Of a stretch of DNA of 64,000 bases, positions 49,091 to 56,929 are shown one piece after another. Source of the stretch: JASJAR01 sp038530285 (lineage in GTDB: Bacteria; Pseudomonadota; Alphaproteobacteria; Rhodobacterales; Rhodobacteraceae); the NCBI GenBank assembly GCA_038530285.1, contig JBCBCY010000014.1:34493-98492 (forward strand). Direction: 5' to 3'. A program made the translations under genes and the position numbers. Below the pieces are notes generated by a model. The model was not told the origin of the DNA, did not search any database, and saw nothing but the letters and a program-made list of their open reading frames with translations. The stretch's first letter is position 1; every line of letters starts with the position of its first letter.

Positions 49091-49591
49091 TTGGCGGGGC
49101 TCACACATCCCAGCCCCAATTTTGGCGTGCGCCGCGACGGGGCCAAGCCCAGCCTGATCGTGATCCATTACACCGCGATGGGCAGTGCCAAGACTGCTTG
49201 CGCGCGGCTGTGTGATCCTGCAGCGGAAGTGTCGGCCCATTATCTGATCGATTATGATGGGGCTTGCCTGTCGCTTGTGGCAGAAGACAAACGGGCCTGG
49301 CACGCCGGCGCGGGCGCTTGGCGCGACATCACGGATGTGAATTCGCATTCCATCGGGATCGAGTTGCAAAACGATGGCGCGGAGCCCTTTGGTGAGCCAC
49401 AGATGGTGGCTCTTGAGCGACTTGTCAGAGAGATCATGGGGCGTTGGGGGATCGTGCCAGAGGGGGTGATCGGGCACCAGGATTGCGCGCCTGGCCGCAA
49501 GATCGACCCGGGCCCGCGATTTGACTGGGCGCGGTTCAATCGCTTGGGTCTTTCAGCACGAGGCTTGACCGGCAGCGTCGCATCAGGCTAG
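49091..49591 (+). CDS. N-acetylmuramoyl-L-alanine amidase (Amidase_2)
   Basis: A 166-aa zinc amidase that cleaves the lactyl-peptide bond of peptidoglycan, AmiD-like. Motifs: LIVIHYTAMGSA (first zinc His), VSAHYLIDYDG, RAWHAGAGAWRDITDVNSHSIGIELQ, and the late VIGHQDCAPGRKIDPGPRFDW with the second zinc His and Asp. It begins with TTG 49091; no later ATG keeps the zinc histidine. No signal peptide is visible, so it is probably cytoplasmic and used for muropeptide recycling. Confidence 0.87.
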   Translation: MAGLTHPSPNFGVRRDGAKPSLIVIHYTAMGSAKTACARLCDPAAEVSAHYLIDYDGACLSLVAEDKRAWHAGAGAWRDITDVNSHSIGIELQNDGAEPFGEPQMVALERLVREIMGRWGIVPEGVIGHQDCAPGRKIDPGPRFDWARFNRLGLSARGLTGSVASG

Positions 49592-49593
49592 GC
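49565..49593 (+). promoter_or_regulatory. Probable rnpB promoter
   Basis: TTGACC (49565-49570), 17-base spacer, CTAGGC (49588-49593), the latter inside GCTAGGC. This resembles the alphaproteobacterial housekeeping -35/GCTA-type -10. The expected start site, about seven bases downstream, coincides with the mature RNase P RNA 5' end at 49601. It lies inside the 3' end of the amidase gene. Confidence 0.6.
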
Positions 49594-49600
49594 CCGCGCG

Positions 49601-49952
49601 GCGGAGGGCCGGGCGGCCGCGGGGAAACTCGAGGAAAGTCCGGACTTCAAGAAGCAACGGTGCCGGGTAACGCCCGGGCGGGGCAACCCGACAGACAGCG
49701 CCACAGAAAACAGACTTCCCCGCTTGCGGGGTAAAGGTGAAACGGTGGGGTAAGAGCCCACCGGGGACGGGGCAACCCGGACCGCATGGCAAGCCTCACC
49801 CGAAGCAATGCCGAATAGGGACCTCAATATGGGTGGCTTCAGCCCCGGGGTCCGGGTTGGCAGCTAGAGCCGCGCGGCAACGCCCGGCCCAGAGGAATGG
49901 TCGCCCATGGGGCTTCGGCCCTTGGACAGAATCCGGCTTACAGGCCCTCCGC
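49601..49952 (+). ncRNA. rnpB: RNase P RNA (class A)
   Basis: The catalytic RNA of RNase P, which matures tRNA 5' ends. The ends pair as helix P1: GCGGAGGGCC (49601-49610) with GGCCCTCCGC (49943-49952). Universal core elements are present: GAGGAAAGTCCGGACTTC (near 49632), ACAGAAAACAGACT (CR region, near 49702), AGAGGAATGGTCGCC (near 49891) and ACAGAATCCGGCTTACAGG near the 3' end. Length of about 352 bases suits an alphaproteobacterium. Ends are set by the P1 pairing and may be off by a few bases. Confidence 0.96.
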
Positions 49953-50019
49953 AACGTAACCCCTGACATCTGTTACAAAAGCGCGTTAAGCTTTCGCAAA
50001 AGCATTTGGAGGGACCAAA

Positions 50020-50721
50020 ATGAGTTTTGTGAAAACATTGGCCACGTTGGCGGCGGGATATGCTGCCGCAAAAGGCGCAGATAAATTCAAGGATATGGGC
50101 GGCATGAAAGGCCTCCAGGACATGATGTCTGGCGCCGGTGGAGCCGGTGGCGGTGAAAACCCTTTGGGTGACATGATGCAAAAGATGGGTCTGCCGGGCG
50201 GTGACGCGCTGCAGGGCATGCTCGGTCAATTGACCGGCGGGAGTGCTGCGGCAGGTGGCGCAGGGGCTGCGGGTCTTGGCGGTTTGATGGCCGCCCTTGG
50301 CGGTGCACAGGCGACAGGCCAGGAACAAGCCTCGTCCATGATGGATGCGCTGACCGGCACGACGGTGGCGACCGACACGCAGGAACAAGGCGCAAAGCTG
50401 ATGATCCGCGCGATGATCCAGGCCGCCAAGGCCGATGGTGAGATCGACGAGGATGAAAAGGCGAAGATCCTTGAGCATATGGGCGATATGGGCCCTGAAG
50501 AACTGGCCTTCGTCAAAGCAGAGCTGGCCGCCCCGATTGATATCGAAGGGTTGGCCGCGGATACGTCCGATCAGATGAAAGCGCAGGTCTATGCCGTCAG
50601 TCTGATGGCGGTGAAGGTCGATCACGCCAGCGAGGCGCGCTACCTCAACGGTCTGGCCGACGCGATGGGCCTGTCGCCGGAGATTCGCGACCAGGTGCAC
50701 CGTTCTATGGGGATTTCCTGA
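50020..50721 (+). CDS. DUF533/TerB-like protein
   Basis: A 233-aa protein. The first 110 residues are Gly/Ala/Met-rich (GAGGAGGGENPLGDMMQKMG; AAAGGAGAAGLGGLMAALGG) with a hydrophobic N-terminus. Residues 120-230 form a helical TerB/DUF533 domain: LMIRAMIQAAKADGEIDEDEKAKILEHM with the acidic Dx[DE]xxE metal-type motif, AQVYAVSLMAVKVD and EARYLNGLADAMGLS. Related YebE-type proteins are inner-membrane proteins induced by envelope stress. A GGAGG ribosome site precedes the ATG. Function is unknown. Confidence 0.82.
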   Translation: MSFVKTLATLAAGYAAAKGADKFKDMGGMKGLQDMMSGAGGAGGGENPLGDMMQKMGLPGGDALQGMLGQLTGGSAAAGGAGAAGLGGLMAALGGAQATGQEQASSMMDALTGTTVATDTQEQGAKLMIRAMIQAAKADGEIDEDEKAKILEHMGDMGPEELAFVKAELAAPIDIEGLAADTSDQMKAQVYAVSLMAVKVDHASEARYLNGLADAMGLSPEIRDQVHRSMGIS

Positions 50722-50731
50722 CAAACCCCGC

Positions 50732-50759
50732 TTGACTTGATCGGCCCACTCGGTAAAAA
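50732..50759 (+). promoter_or_regulatory. Probable rpmG promoter
   Basis: TTGACT (50732-50737), 16-base spacer and TAAAAA (50754-50759), 54 bases before the rpmG start. The -35 is close to consensus and the -10 matches four of six positions. It is the only good candidate between the TerB-like gene and rpmG. Confidence 0.45.
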
Positions 50760-50813
50760 GCGGCGTTCGAACATGACCTCGGGCGGCTGCGCCCGGGATG
50801 CAGGAGTGCCCCG

Positions 50814-50981
50814 ATGGCCAAACCAACCACGATCAAGATCCGGCTAAACTCAACAGCCGACACAGGTCATTTCTATGTGACCAAGAAAAACGCCCGGACC
50901 ATGACCGAAAAGATGGTGGTGCGGAAGTATGATCCTGTGGCGCGCAAGCATGTCGAGTACAAGGAAGGCAAGATCAAGTAA
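50814..50981 (+). CDS. rpmG: 50S ribosomal protein L33
   Basis: A 55-aa ribosomal protein: MAKPTTIKIRLNSTADTGHF, then YVTKKNARTMTEKM and RKYDPVARKHVEYKEGKIK. It contains no cysteines, so it is the zinc-independent form of L33. CAGGAG nine bases upstream of ATG 50814 supports the start. It is monocistronic, with its own promoter and a strong terminator after it. Confidence 0.96.
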   Translation: MAKPTTIKIRLNSTADTGHFYVTKKNARTMTEKMVVRKYDPVARKHVEYKEGKIK

Positions 50982-51005
50982 GCCCTTTCCTTTCTGACTG
51001 AGCTG

Positions 51006-51040
51006 AAGCCGCGCCGGATAACCGCCGCGGCTTTTTCTTT
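51006..51040 (+). terminator. Rho-independent terminator after rpmG
   Basis: AAGCCGCG (51006-51013) pairs with CGCGGCTT (51026-51033) around a 12-base loop, followed by TTTCTTT. This is a canonical intrinsic terminator 24 bases after the rpmG stop. Confidence 0.85.
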
Positions 51041-51065
51041 GTCCGCACCCTTTGAGGGACATGCC

Positions 51066-51572
51066 ATGTCTGATGGTCCTGTCACAATCCACACCGCGAC
51101 ACCGGCCGATCTGGCGCGGGTGGATGCGCTTTTTGCGCGCGCATACCCGGTCCTTTTGAAGCCCGATTATCCGCCGTCTGTGCTGGTCACGGCCTTGCCG
51201 CTGATCTCGCGGGCGCAACCGAAGCTTCTGGCGTCTGGCACCTTTTATTGTGCGCAGATCGATGGACAGGTTGTTGGCGCCGGGGGCTGGACGCCGGGGG
51301 CGCCCGGCGGTGCACAGACGTCTGCGCGCGTGGGGCATGTTCGACATCTTGTCACCGATCAAAACCATACGCGCCGGGGCATTGGCCGCGCCTTGATGGG
51401 CCATGTGTTTGACCTGGCCGCGCAGGCCGGAATGACCGCGCTGCACTGCCAGTCCACGCGAACGGCCGTCCCGTTCTACCGCGCCGTGGGCTTTCAAGTC
51501 ATCGGTGAGATCACTGTCCCCCTGCGCCCGGGCATCGACTTTCCCGCCGTCGCCATGACGCGCGATCTTTAA
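51066..51572 (+). CDS. GNAT-family N-acetyltransferase
   Basis: A 168-aa acetyl-CoA-dependent acyltransferase. The cofactor-binding motif A is VRHLVTDQNHTRRGIGRALMGHVFDLA (two parts: VRHLVTDQNH, RRGIGRALMGH), followed by TALHCQSTRTAVPFYRAVGF with the typical aromatic YRxxGF. GAGGGA supports ATG 51066; the frame opens at 51039 inside the rpmG terminator. The acceptor substrate is unknown. Confidence 0.87.
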   Translation: MSDGPVTIHTATPADLARVDALFARAYPVLLKPDYPPSVLVTALPLISRAQPKLLASGTFYCAQIDGQVVGAGGWTPGAPGGAQTSARVGHVRHLVTDQNHTRRGIGRALMGHVFDLAAQAGMTALHCQSTRTAVPFYRAVGFQVIGEITVPLRPGIDFPAVAMTRDL

Positions 51573-51644
51573 CGCCCGCGGCTTTCCCTTGACGCCGCGC
51601 GCCCGGAGTGGTGGCTTGCGGTCATGGGCAGACAGGAGAGCAGA

Positions 51645-52085
51645 ATGCGCGCCACACCAATCATCGCATGTCTCGGACTGGCACTTGGCGCCTGCAGCGC
51701 GCAGGGCACCGGGCAGGGGTTTGAGCTTTATGAGGTGGAACCATCAGGTGCCACCGGTCCGACGCGCACCGAATTGCAGATGCAAGGGTTGCCGGCCGTA
51801 CCGCGCCATGTTGTTTCGGCCGCGCCGTCGGCCCGCGCGGCAGCTGCTGTGCGGCCCTATGGATCAGACCCTTCTGCCAGCGTGGCCGCGGTAAGCACCG
51901 AAAACACCTGGCTTCGCGTCGTGGATGACGGCGGCAATGTTTGGCTTGTGGCCGAAGCCGGCGCGGGCCGTGCCCCTGATGCGGGGCGGCTTTCGTCGGA
52001 GGCGGCTCAACGTTCGGGCTGCCTTGTAAGCTCAGGTGCAGGCACGGTCGGCCGCGCGACCGTCTTTGCGCTGGATTGTTCGTGA
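51645..52085 (+). CDS. Hypothetical lipoprotein
   Basis: A 146-aa protein with a lipoprotein signal, MRATPIIACLGLALGACSAQ (lipobox LGAC, cysteine 17). The middle is Ala/Arg/Pro-rich, then NTWLRVVDDGGNVWLVAEAGAG and GCLVSSGAGTVGRATVFALDCS with two cysteines that may pair. AGGAGAG precedes ATG 51645. Its TGA overlaps the next start (TGATG). I do not recognise the family; an envelope role is likely. Confidence 0.68.
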   Translation: MRATPIIACLGLALGACSAQGTGQGFELYEVEPSGATGPTRTELQMQGLPAVPRHVVSAAPSARAAAAVRPYGSDPSASVAAVSTENTWLRVVDDGGNVWLVAEAGAGRAPDAGRLSSEAAQRSGCLVSSGAGTVGRATVFALDCS

Positions 52086-53146
52086 TGGGGCGCCCTGCAA
52101 AACCGCCGATCGTCGCTTATCGTCCTGCAACCGATCGCTATGCGTCGATGCCCTATCGCCGCTGTGGCCGGTCGGGTTTGCGGCTTCCCGCGATCAGTCT
52201 GGGGCTGTGGCACAACTTTGGCGAGGACTCAACGCGCAACAACGCCCGGGCCATCTGCCGAACCGCGTTTGACGCCGGCATCACGCATTTTGATCTGGCA
52301 AACAACTACGGGCCGCCCCCAGGCAGCGCCGAAGTGGCCTTTGGCGACATCCTTGCGACGGACTTTCGCGGTTACCGTGATGAGCTGATCATTTCATCGA
52401 AGGCAGGCTACGACATGTGGCCGGGGCCCTACGGCGAATGGGGCAGCCGGAAGTACCTCATTGCGTCTTGCGATGCGTCGTTGAAGCGGATGGGGCTCGA
52501 TTACGTCGACATCTTCTATTCCCATAGGTTCGACCCCGAGACGCCTTTGGAGGAAACCATGGGCGCGCTGGACCAGATCGTGAAATCCGGCAAAGCGCTT
52601 TATGCGGGGATTTCGTCGTACAATTCCAAACGCACGCGTGAGGCTGCCGCGATCCTGAAAGATCTTGGCACACCCTGCCTGATCCACCAGCCCAGCTACA
52701 ACATGTTCAACCGCTGGGTCGAACGCGACGGGCTTCTCGGCACGCTGGATGATCTGGGCATCGGCTCGATTGCCTTTGTCCCGCTGGCCCAGGGGCTCTT
52801 GACGTCGAAATACCTAAAGGCGGTGCCCGATGGCAGCCGTGCGACCCAGGGCAAATCGCTTGATCAGGGGGCAATTGACGCAGATCTCCACGCCAAGCTG
52901 CAGGCCTTGAATGATATCGCATCCGCGCGCGGTCAAAGCCTTGCTCAGATGGCGCTGGCCTGGGTGCTGCGCGGCGGGCGCGTGACCACGGCCCTGATTG
53001 GTGCGTCACGACCTGAACAGGTGACCGATTGCGTCGGTGCGGCTCAAAACCTCGACTTTACGGATGGTGAACTGGCGCAGATCGATGAGATTGCCCAGGA
53101 CCGGCCCGATATGAACCTTTGGGCACAATCGTCCGAACACGTCTGA
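52085..53146 (+). CDS. Aldo/keto reductase (YghZ type)
   Basis: A 353-aa NADPH-dependent carbonyl reductase, similar to L-glyceraldehyde-3-phosphate reductase YghZ. Catalytic tetrad context: Asp and Tyr in FDLANNYGPPPGSAE, Lys in IISSKAGYDMWPGPYG, His in DIFYSHRFDPETPLEET. Cofactor-binding C-terminus: ALIGASRPEQVTDCV. The start is ATG 52085, one base into the preceding stop; GTG 52082 is possible. Likely role is detoxification of aldehydes or methylglyoxal. Confidence 0.9.
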   Translation: MGRPAKPPIVAYRPATDRYASMPYRRCGRSGLRLPAISLGLWHNFGEDSTRNNARAICRTAFDAGITHFDLANNYGPPPGSAEVAFGDILATDFRGYRDELIISSKAGYDMWPGPYGEWGSRKYLIASCDASLKRMGLDYVDIFYSHRFDPETPLEETMGALDQIVKSGKALYAGISSYNSKRTREAAAILKDLGTPCLIHQPSYNMFNRWVERDGLLGTLDDLGIGSIAFVPLAQGLLTSKYLKAVPDGSRATQGKSLDQGAIDADLHAKLQALNDIASARGQSLAQMALAWVLRGGRVTTALIGASRPEQVTDCVGAAQNLDFTDGELAQIDEIAQDRPDMNLWAQSSEHV

Positions 53147-53154
53147 CGCGGCGC

Positions 53155-53178
53155 CCTTCATCCTTGCAAAAATACTCC
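53155..53178 (-). repeat. Short interspersed repeat, copy 2
   Basis: Reading the minus strand gives GGAGTATTTTTGC-A-AGGATGAAGG, the same element as 49055-49078 with one substitution. It starts 9 bases after the aldo/keto reductase stop, again at a gene end. The flanking CCGGCGG part of copy 1 is not fully conserved. Confidence 0.7.
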
Positions 53179-53286
53179 GCAGGGGTCTGGGGGGCATTCT
53201 TGGACGTGCCATTGGTCCCAGCGACCATTGGACGGACGCCTTCTTAGTCTGTCGGCACGCGCGGGTGCCGCGAAATTCCTCGCCCC

Positions 53287-53318
53287 AAAAGAAAAGGGCC
53301 AGCCTATGGCCAGCCCTT
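53287..53318 (-). terminator. Probable terminator of the Bax-inhibitor gene
   Basis: On the minus strand AAGGGC (53318-53313) pairs with GCCCTT (53299-53294), with a 13-base loop holding further partial pairs, followed by TTCTTTT. It lies 28 bases after the stop of the minus-strand gene. Confidence 0.5.
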
Positions 53319-53345
53319 CCGATGACACCGAGTGCAGGTGACCTT

Positions 53346-54083
53346 CTATTCGCGCGATCCCAAGAACTGCAGCAGGAACATAAACAGGTTGATGAAGTTG
53401 ATATAGAGCGACAGCGCGCCCATGATCCCCGACTTATCAAGCCAGTCTTGGTCCGCATGCTGAGCATGAGCGACATATTCTGTTTTGATGCGCTGCGTAT
53501 CGTAAGCCGTCAGGCCGGCGAAAATGAGAACGCCAAGGATCGAAATTGCGAACATCATTGCAGGCGACTGCAGGAAAATATTGATGACGCTTGCGACGAT
53601 CAGTCCGATCACGCCCATCAGAAGGAAAGTGCCCCAGCCCGAGAGATCCTTTTTGGTCGTGTAGCCCCAAAGTGACAGCCCCGCGAAGGCAATCGACGTT
53701 ACAAGGAATGTCTGCGCGATAGAGATGCCTGTGAAGGCTGCAAAGATCCACGAAATCGACAGGCCCATTGCTGCGGCAAAGGCATAAAAGAACGTCTGAG
53801 CGCCGGCCACCGACATCCGGTTGATCATCGCGCCGAACAAAAAGACCATGCCAAGCGGCAGGAACATTGCGATCCAGCCCAGAATGTTGGGTTGCAGCGT
53901 GATCGGATCACGGAAGATCGAAAGCAACGCATCCGACGTGCCCACAGCCCAAGCCACACCTGCCGTTACAAGCAAGCCGGCCGACATCAGGCCATAGACC
54001 TTGTTCATATGGGCGCGCAGGCCCGCGTCAATCTCAGCCGTCCGGACGCCAGCGCCCGACTGGACTGTTTGGAATTCCGCCAT
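53346..54083 (-). CDS. Bax inhibitor-1/YccA-family membrane protein
   Basis: A 245-aa integral membrane protein with seven helices, of the TMBIM/YbhL group (pH-dependent calcium leak channels or FtsH-interacting proteins). Typical segments: NKVYGLMSAGLLVTAGVAW, FYAFAAAMGLSISWIFAAFTG, GLSLWGYTTKKDLSGWGTFL, and AGLTAYDTQRIKTEY with the conserved Asp. The C-terminus reads GALSLYINFINLFMFLLQFLG. GGAGGG selects ATG 54083. It is monocistronic, with a probable terminator. Confidence 0.92.
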   Translation of the reverse strand: MAEFQTVQSGAGVRTAEIDAGLRAHMNKVYGLMSAGLLVTAGVAWAVGTSDALLSIFRDPITLQPNILGWIAMFLPLGMVFLFGAMINRMSVAGAQTFFYAFAAAMGLSISWIFAAFTGISIAQTFLVTSIAFAGLSLWGYTTKKDLSGWGTFLLMGVIGLIVASVINIFLQSPAMMFAISILGVLIFAGLTAYDTQRIKTEYVAHAQHADQDWLDKSGIMGALSLYINFINLFMFLLQFLGSRE

Positions 54084-54217
54084 CAAACCCTCCAATTGTT
54101 GTCAAGAATGGCACGCCCCGGAGGGCGCACCATGTTCATGGTAGATATTGAAGGGGTTTGGGGCGTTTTCAAGACCAAAGCCTGAGTAAATTGGTGGATT
54201 TTCGCCAGAAACGGCGC

Positions 54218-54439
54218 TTAGGCCTGCCAGTGCGACGGGGAGTCCCAGATGGACCGGCGGGCTTCGGCCTCGGCCTCGCGGCGCGTGATCCCCAAATCGG
54301 CTAGCATATGATCAGGCATCGCGGCAAGGCGGCGGCGTTCACTGAACAGCGCCAGAAAGGCTGCGATCTTTTCAAGAAGGCCGGTTTGCCGACGCAAATT
54401 AAGGGTCGGACGGAGAAGCGTTGTGGTGCGGGTTGTCAT
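54218..54439 (-). CDS. DUF1127 (YjiS-like) protein
   Basis: A 73-aa basic protein. The DUF1127 core is at residues 25-62: AAFLALFSERRRLAAMPDHM then LADLGITRREAEAEARR. Short DUF1127 proteins bind RNA or small molecules and influence phosphate, carbon or sRNA turnover in alphaproteobacteria. It is divergent from a LysR gene, a pairing frequent in Rhodobacterales, with related 13-base motifs in the shared promoter. Confidence 0.88.
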   Translation of the reverse strand: MTTRTTTLLRPTLNLRRQTGLLEKIAAFLALFSERRRLAAMPDHMLADLGITRREAEAEARRSIWDSPSHWQA

Positions 54440-54450
54440 CGGATCGTCCT

Positions 54451-54530
54451 TTCGTAAATGGAATGTAAATTCGTTGTTGCATCAGTGATGTTGATGTATA
54501 TGGAGCATAGCTTCACTTTCGTAAAACGAA
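54451..54530. promoter_or_regulatory. Two related 13-mers in the DUF1127/LysR divergent promoter
   Basis: TTCGTAAATGGAA (54451-54463) and TTCGTAAAACGAA (54518-54530) are identical in 11 of 13 bases. The second is a palindrome (TTCGT-AAA-ACGAA). They flank an A/T-rich promoter region, one near each gene. Their placement suits LysR binding sites, inferred only from position and symmetry. Confidence 0.5.
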
Positions 54531-54562
54531 TGTTTTTGACATTTAGCATCAGGATTTGTGAT

Positions 54563-55492
54563 ATGCCAAGAAACCTTGATCTCACTGCGCTTCGCTCCTT
54601 TGTGGCCGTGTCCGACACCGGCGGCGTGACCCGCGCGGCGGGCATGTTGAACCTGACGCAATCGGCGGTCTCGATGCAGCTGAAACGGCTTGAGCAAGCG
54701 GTTGGTGTGGGTCTGATCGATCGCTCGTCGCGCACGGTTGGCCTGACCACTGCCGGCGAACAACTTCTGGGCTATGCGCGCCGCATGCTTGATGCCAACG
54801 ATGAGGCGATCAGCCGCCTGACCGGCAAGGAATACGAAGGCAAGATCGTTCTGGGGGTGCCACATGACATTATCTACCCCGCCATCCCCCATGTTTTGCG
54901 CCATTTCGCGGCCGAATACCCCCGGGTGCAGGTCCAGCTGTTGTCATCCTATACCAACAGTTTGAAGGCGAAGTTTTCTGACGGCGCCTGCGATTTGATC
55001 ATGACGACTGAGGATTATACGCCGCCGGGTGCTGAAACCCTGACAGAGCAACCCTTGGTCTGGGTTGGGGCGATTGGTGGCGCGGCATGGCGAAACCGGC
55101 CCCTTCGCTTGTCGTTTGAAGATCGGTGCATATTCAGGCGCACAGCGCAGGACGCGCTGGATCGGGCGGGGCTGGCCTGGGACATTGTCGTCGAAGCGGG
55201 ATCGGTCCGCACGATTGAGGCGACGGTGGCTGCGGATCTTGCGGTCACCGCCCAGGTCCTCGGCACGGAGGCGCCGCAGCTTGAGCCGGTGATGCACGGT
55301 GGGGCGTTGCCGGACCTTGGAACCACGCGCATCAATCTTTACGCGGCCGAGGATCGTCACCGGCCTGCGATTGCCGATATGGCTGAAATGGTGCGGGCGT
55401 CGTATCGCAATGCGGGACAAGGCGCCTGGGCCCCTGCGCATCGCGGAGCAGCATTTAACTATGATTCGAACCGCAAATCCGCTAGTGTTTAA
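54563..55492 (+). CDS. LysR-family transcriptional regulator
   Basis: A 309-aa LysR regulator. The N-terminal winged helix (residues 5-65) contains LDLTALRSFVAVSDTGGVTR, AAGMLNLTQSAVSMQLKRLE and SSRTVGLTTAGEQLLGYARR. The C-terminal substrate-binding domain starts with GKIVLGVPHDIIYPAIPHVL. AGGA about nine bases upstream supports ATG 54563; the open frame reaches back to 54458 across the promoter. It is divergent from DUF1127 and probably regulates it. The effector is unknown. Confidence 0.9.
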   Translation: MPRNLDLTALRSFVAVSDTGGVTRAAGMLNLTQSAVSMQLKRLEQAVGVGLIDRSSRTVGLTTAGEQLLGYARRMLDANDEAISRLTGKEYEGKIVLGVPHDIIYPAIPHVLRHFAAEYPRVQVQLLSSYTNSLKAKFSDGACDLIMTTEDYTPPGAETLTEQPLVWVGAIGGAAWRNRPLRLSFEDRCIFRRTAQDALDRAGLAWDIVVEAGSVRTIEATVAADLAVTAQVLGTEAPQLEPVMHGGALPDLGTTRINLYAAEDRHRPAIADMAEMVRASYRNAGQGAWAPAHRGAAFNYDSNRKSASV

Positions 55493-55735
55493 CACGTAAA
55501 GGGCGACTCAGCTGGGGCTGTAAACCATGTTGACCCAACGTTAGTCTCTGCGTGGCCCTTAACCTAAAGTTCAGAATTCAATGGTTTATTAATCGTAGCT
55601 TGATCTTGTATGTCTAAAAGTACAGGTTGTATTACCTGCGCGTCACGTACAGCATGATTAAGCTTGGGTTTGGCCTAGGCGAAACGATTTGAATGCCCGG
55701 TTTGGGCGAAATGATAATGATAAGGAGCAGCGGTA

Positions 55736-56101
55736 ATGAAGCACCCCGTAGACGTACATGTGGGGAAGCGCGTCAGACACCGCCGCTGGATGGTGGGGAT
55801 GACGCAACAGCAATTGGCTGAACGCGTCGGCATCAAGTTTCAGCAAATCCAGAAGTATGAAACCGGCATGAACCGGATCAGCGCCTCTCGCCTTTGGGAC
55901 ATTTCCGAAGCACTTGACGTGCCCGTGGGCTTTTTCTTCGACGGTCTGAGCGGCGCTGCCGAAGAGGCACGCGATGATCTGCCCGCCGATATTCTTGCGG
56001 ACAAGGAAGCGCTTGAACTGGTTCGGTCCTACTATGCAATCCCTGAAACCCAGCGGAAGCGGTTGTTCGAATTGGCCCGGGTTCTGAGCGACGCGGCTTG
56101 A
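55736..56101 (+). CDS. XRE-family helix-turn-helix regulator
   Basis: A 121-aa regulator with a single Cro/CI helix-turn-helix at residues 10-65: VGKRVRHRRWMVGMTQQQLA, ERVGIKFQQIQKYETGMNRI and SASRLWDISEALDVPVGFFF. A helical tail (residues 78-118) follows. This architecture is widespread in alphaproteobacteria. AAGGAG precedes the ATG. The 243-base upstream region is A/T-rich and includes TTAA-N7-TTCA (55559-55573), a near match to a CtrA site. It is 30 bases upstream of the phosphatase gene and possibly cotranscribed. Targets are unknown. Confidence 0.88.
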   Translation: MKHPVDVHVGKRVRHRRWMVGMTQQQLAERVGIKFQQIQKYETGMNRISASRLWDISEALDVPVGFFFDGLSGAAEEARDDLPADILADKEALELVRSYYAIPETQRKRLFELARVLSDAA

Positions 56102-56131
56102 CGCGGCCCTAGGCCAGATTAAACCGGCCCG

Positions 56132-56929
56132 ATGATGGGTGATGACGACACGGCTGACGTCTGGTCTGTGGCAGAACGGCTCGCGGATGCAGCACGGGCC
56201 GCGATCCTTCCCCACTTCAGGTCCCGCAGCCTGTTGACGGAATCCAAAGGGGACGGGTTCGATCCTGTCACCACAGCAGATCGTGCGGGCGAACAGGCGA
56301 TGCGCACCATCCTGGGTGACCTGCGCCCGGATGACGGCATCCTCGGCGAAGAGTTTCCCAGCGTCACAGGCACCTCGGGATTGACTTGGGTGCTCGATCC
56401 CATCGACGGGACACGCGGCTTTATCTCCGGCACGCCGACGTGGGGCGTGTTGATTGCATTGTCCGATGCCAGCGGGCCGAAGCTTGGCATCATCGATCAA
56501 CCCTTCACCCAAGAACGCTTTGCAGGCGGGTTCGGACGCGCCACATATCAAGGACCATTGGGCGATGGCGCATTGGCGGTGCGCGCGGGCAAGTCACTGG
56601 CAGAAGCGACCTTGTTCACCACCTTCCCGGAGGTTGGCACGCCCGCAGAAGGGGCCGCATTCCGAAACGTCGCCAAGGATGTCCAGCTGGTCCGGTATGG
56701 CACCGATTGTTACGCCTATGCCCTGCTGGCGCTGGGCCAGATCGACCTTGTGATCGAAGCGGGGCTGAACCCTTACGACATATGCGCCCCCATCGCGGTA
56801 ATTGAAGCCGCCGGCGGGATTGTCACCAACTGGGTCGGAGAGCCCGCCCACGGCGGTGGCCAGGTTCTTGCCGCGGCCACGCCTGAACTGCACACCGCAG
56901 CGCTTGAACGATTGCAAGGCGCGCCGTGA
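56132..56929 (+). CDS. hisN: Inositol-monophosphatase-family histidinol-phosphatase
   Basis: A 265-aa magnesium-dependent phosphatase. The metal-binding motifs are GEEFP (residues 72-76) and LDPIDGTRGFISG (WVLDPIDGTR), and the second motif DICAPIAVIEAAGG near residue 215. In alphaproteobacteria this subfamily often provides the histidinol-phosphate phosphatase step of histidine synthesis. The stop overlaps the next gene (GTGA). A related role, such as inositol monophosphatase or 3'-phosphoadenosine phosphatase, is possible. Confidence 0.85.
   Translation: MMGDDDTADVWSVAERLADAARAAILPHFRSRSLLTESKGDGFDPVTTADRAGEQAMRTILGDLRPDDGILGEEFPSVTGTSGLTWVLDPIDGTRGFISGTPTWGVLIALSDASGPKLGIIDQPFTQERFAGGFGRATYQGPLGDGALAVRAGKSLAEATLFTTFPEVGTPAEGAAFRNVAKDVQLVRYGTDCYAYALLALGQIDLVIEAGLNPYDICAPIAVIEAAGGIVTNWVGEPAHGGGQVLAAATPELHTAALERLQGAP

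Noticed and set aside
55559..55573. CtrA-like site TTAA-N7-TTCA upstream of the XRE gene
   Set aside because: One mismatch in the second half-site within an A/T-rich stretch; not strong enough to annotate as a binding site.
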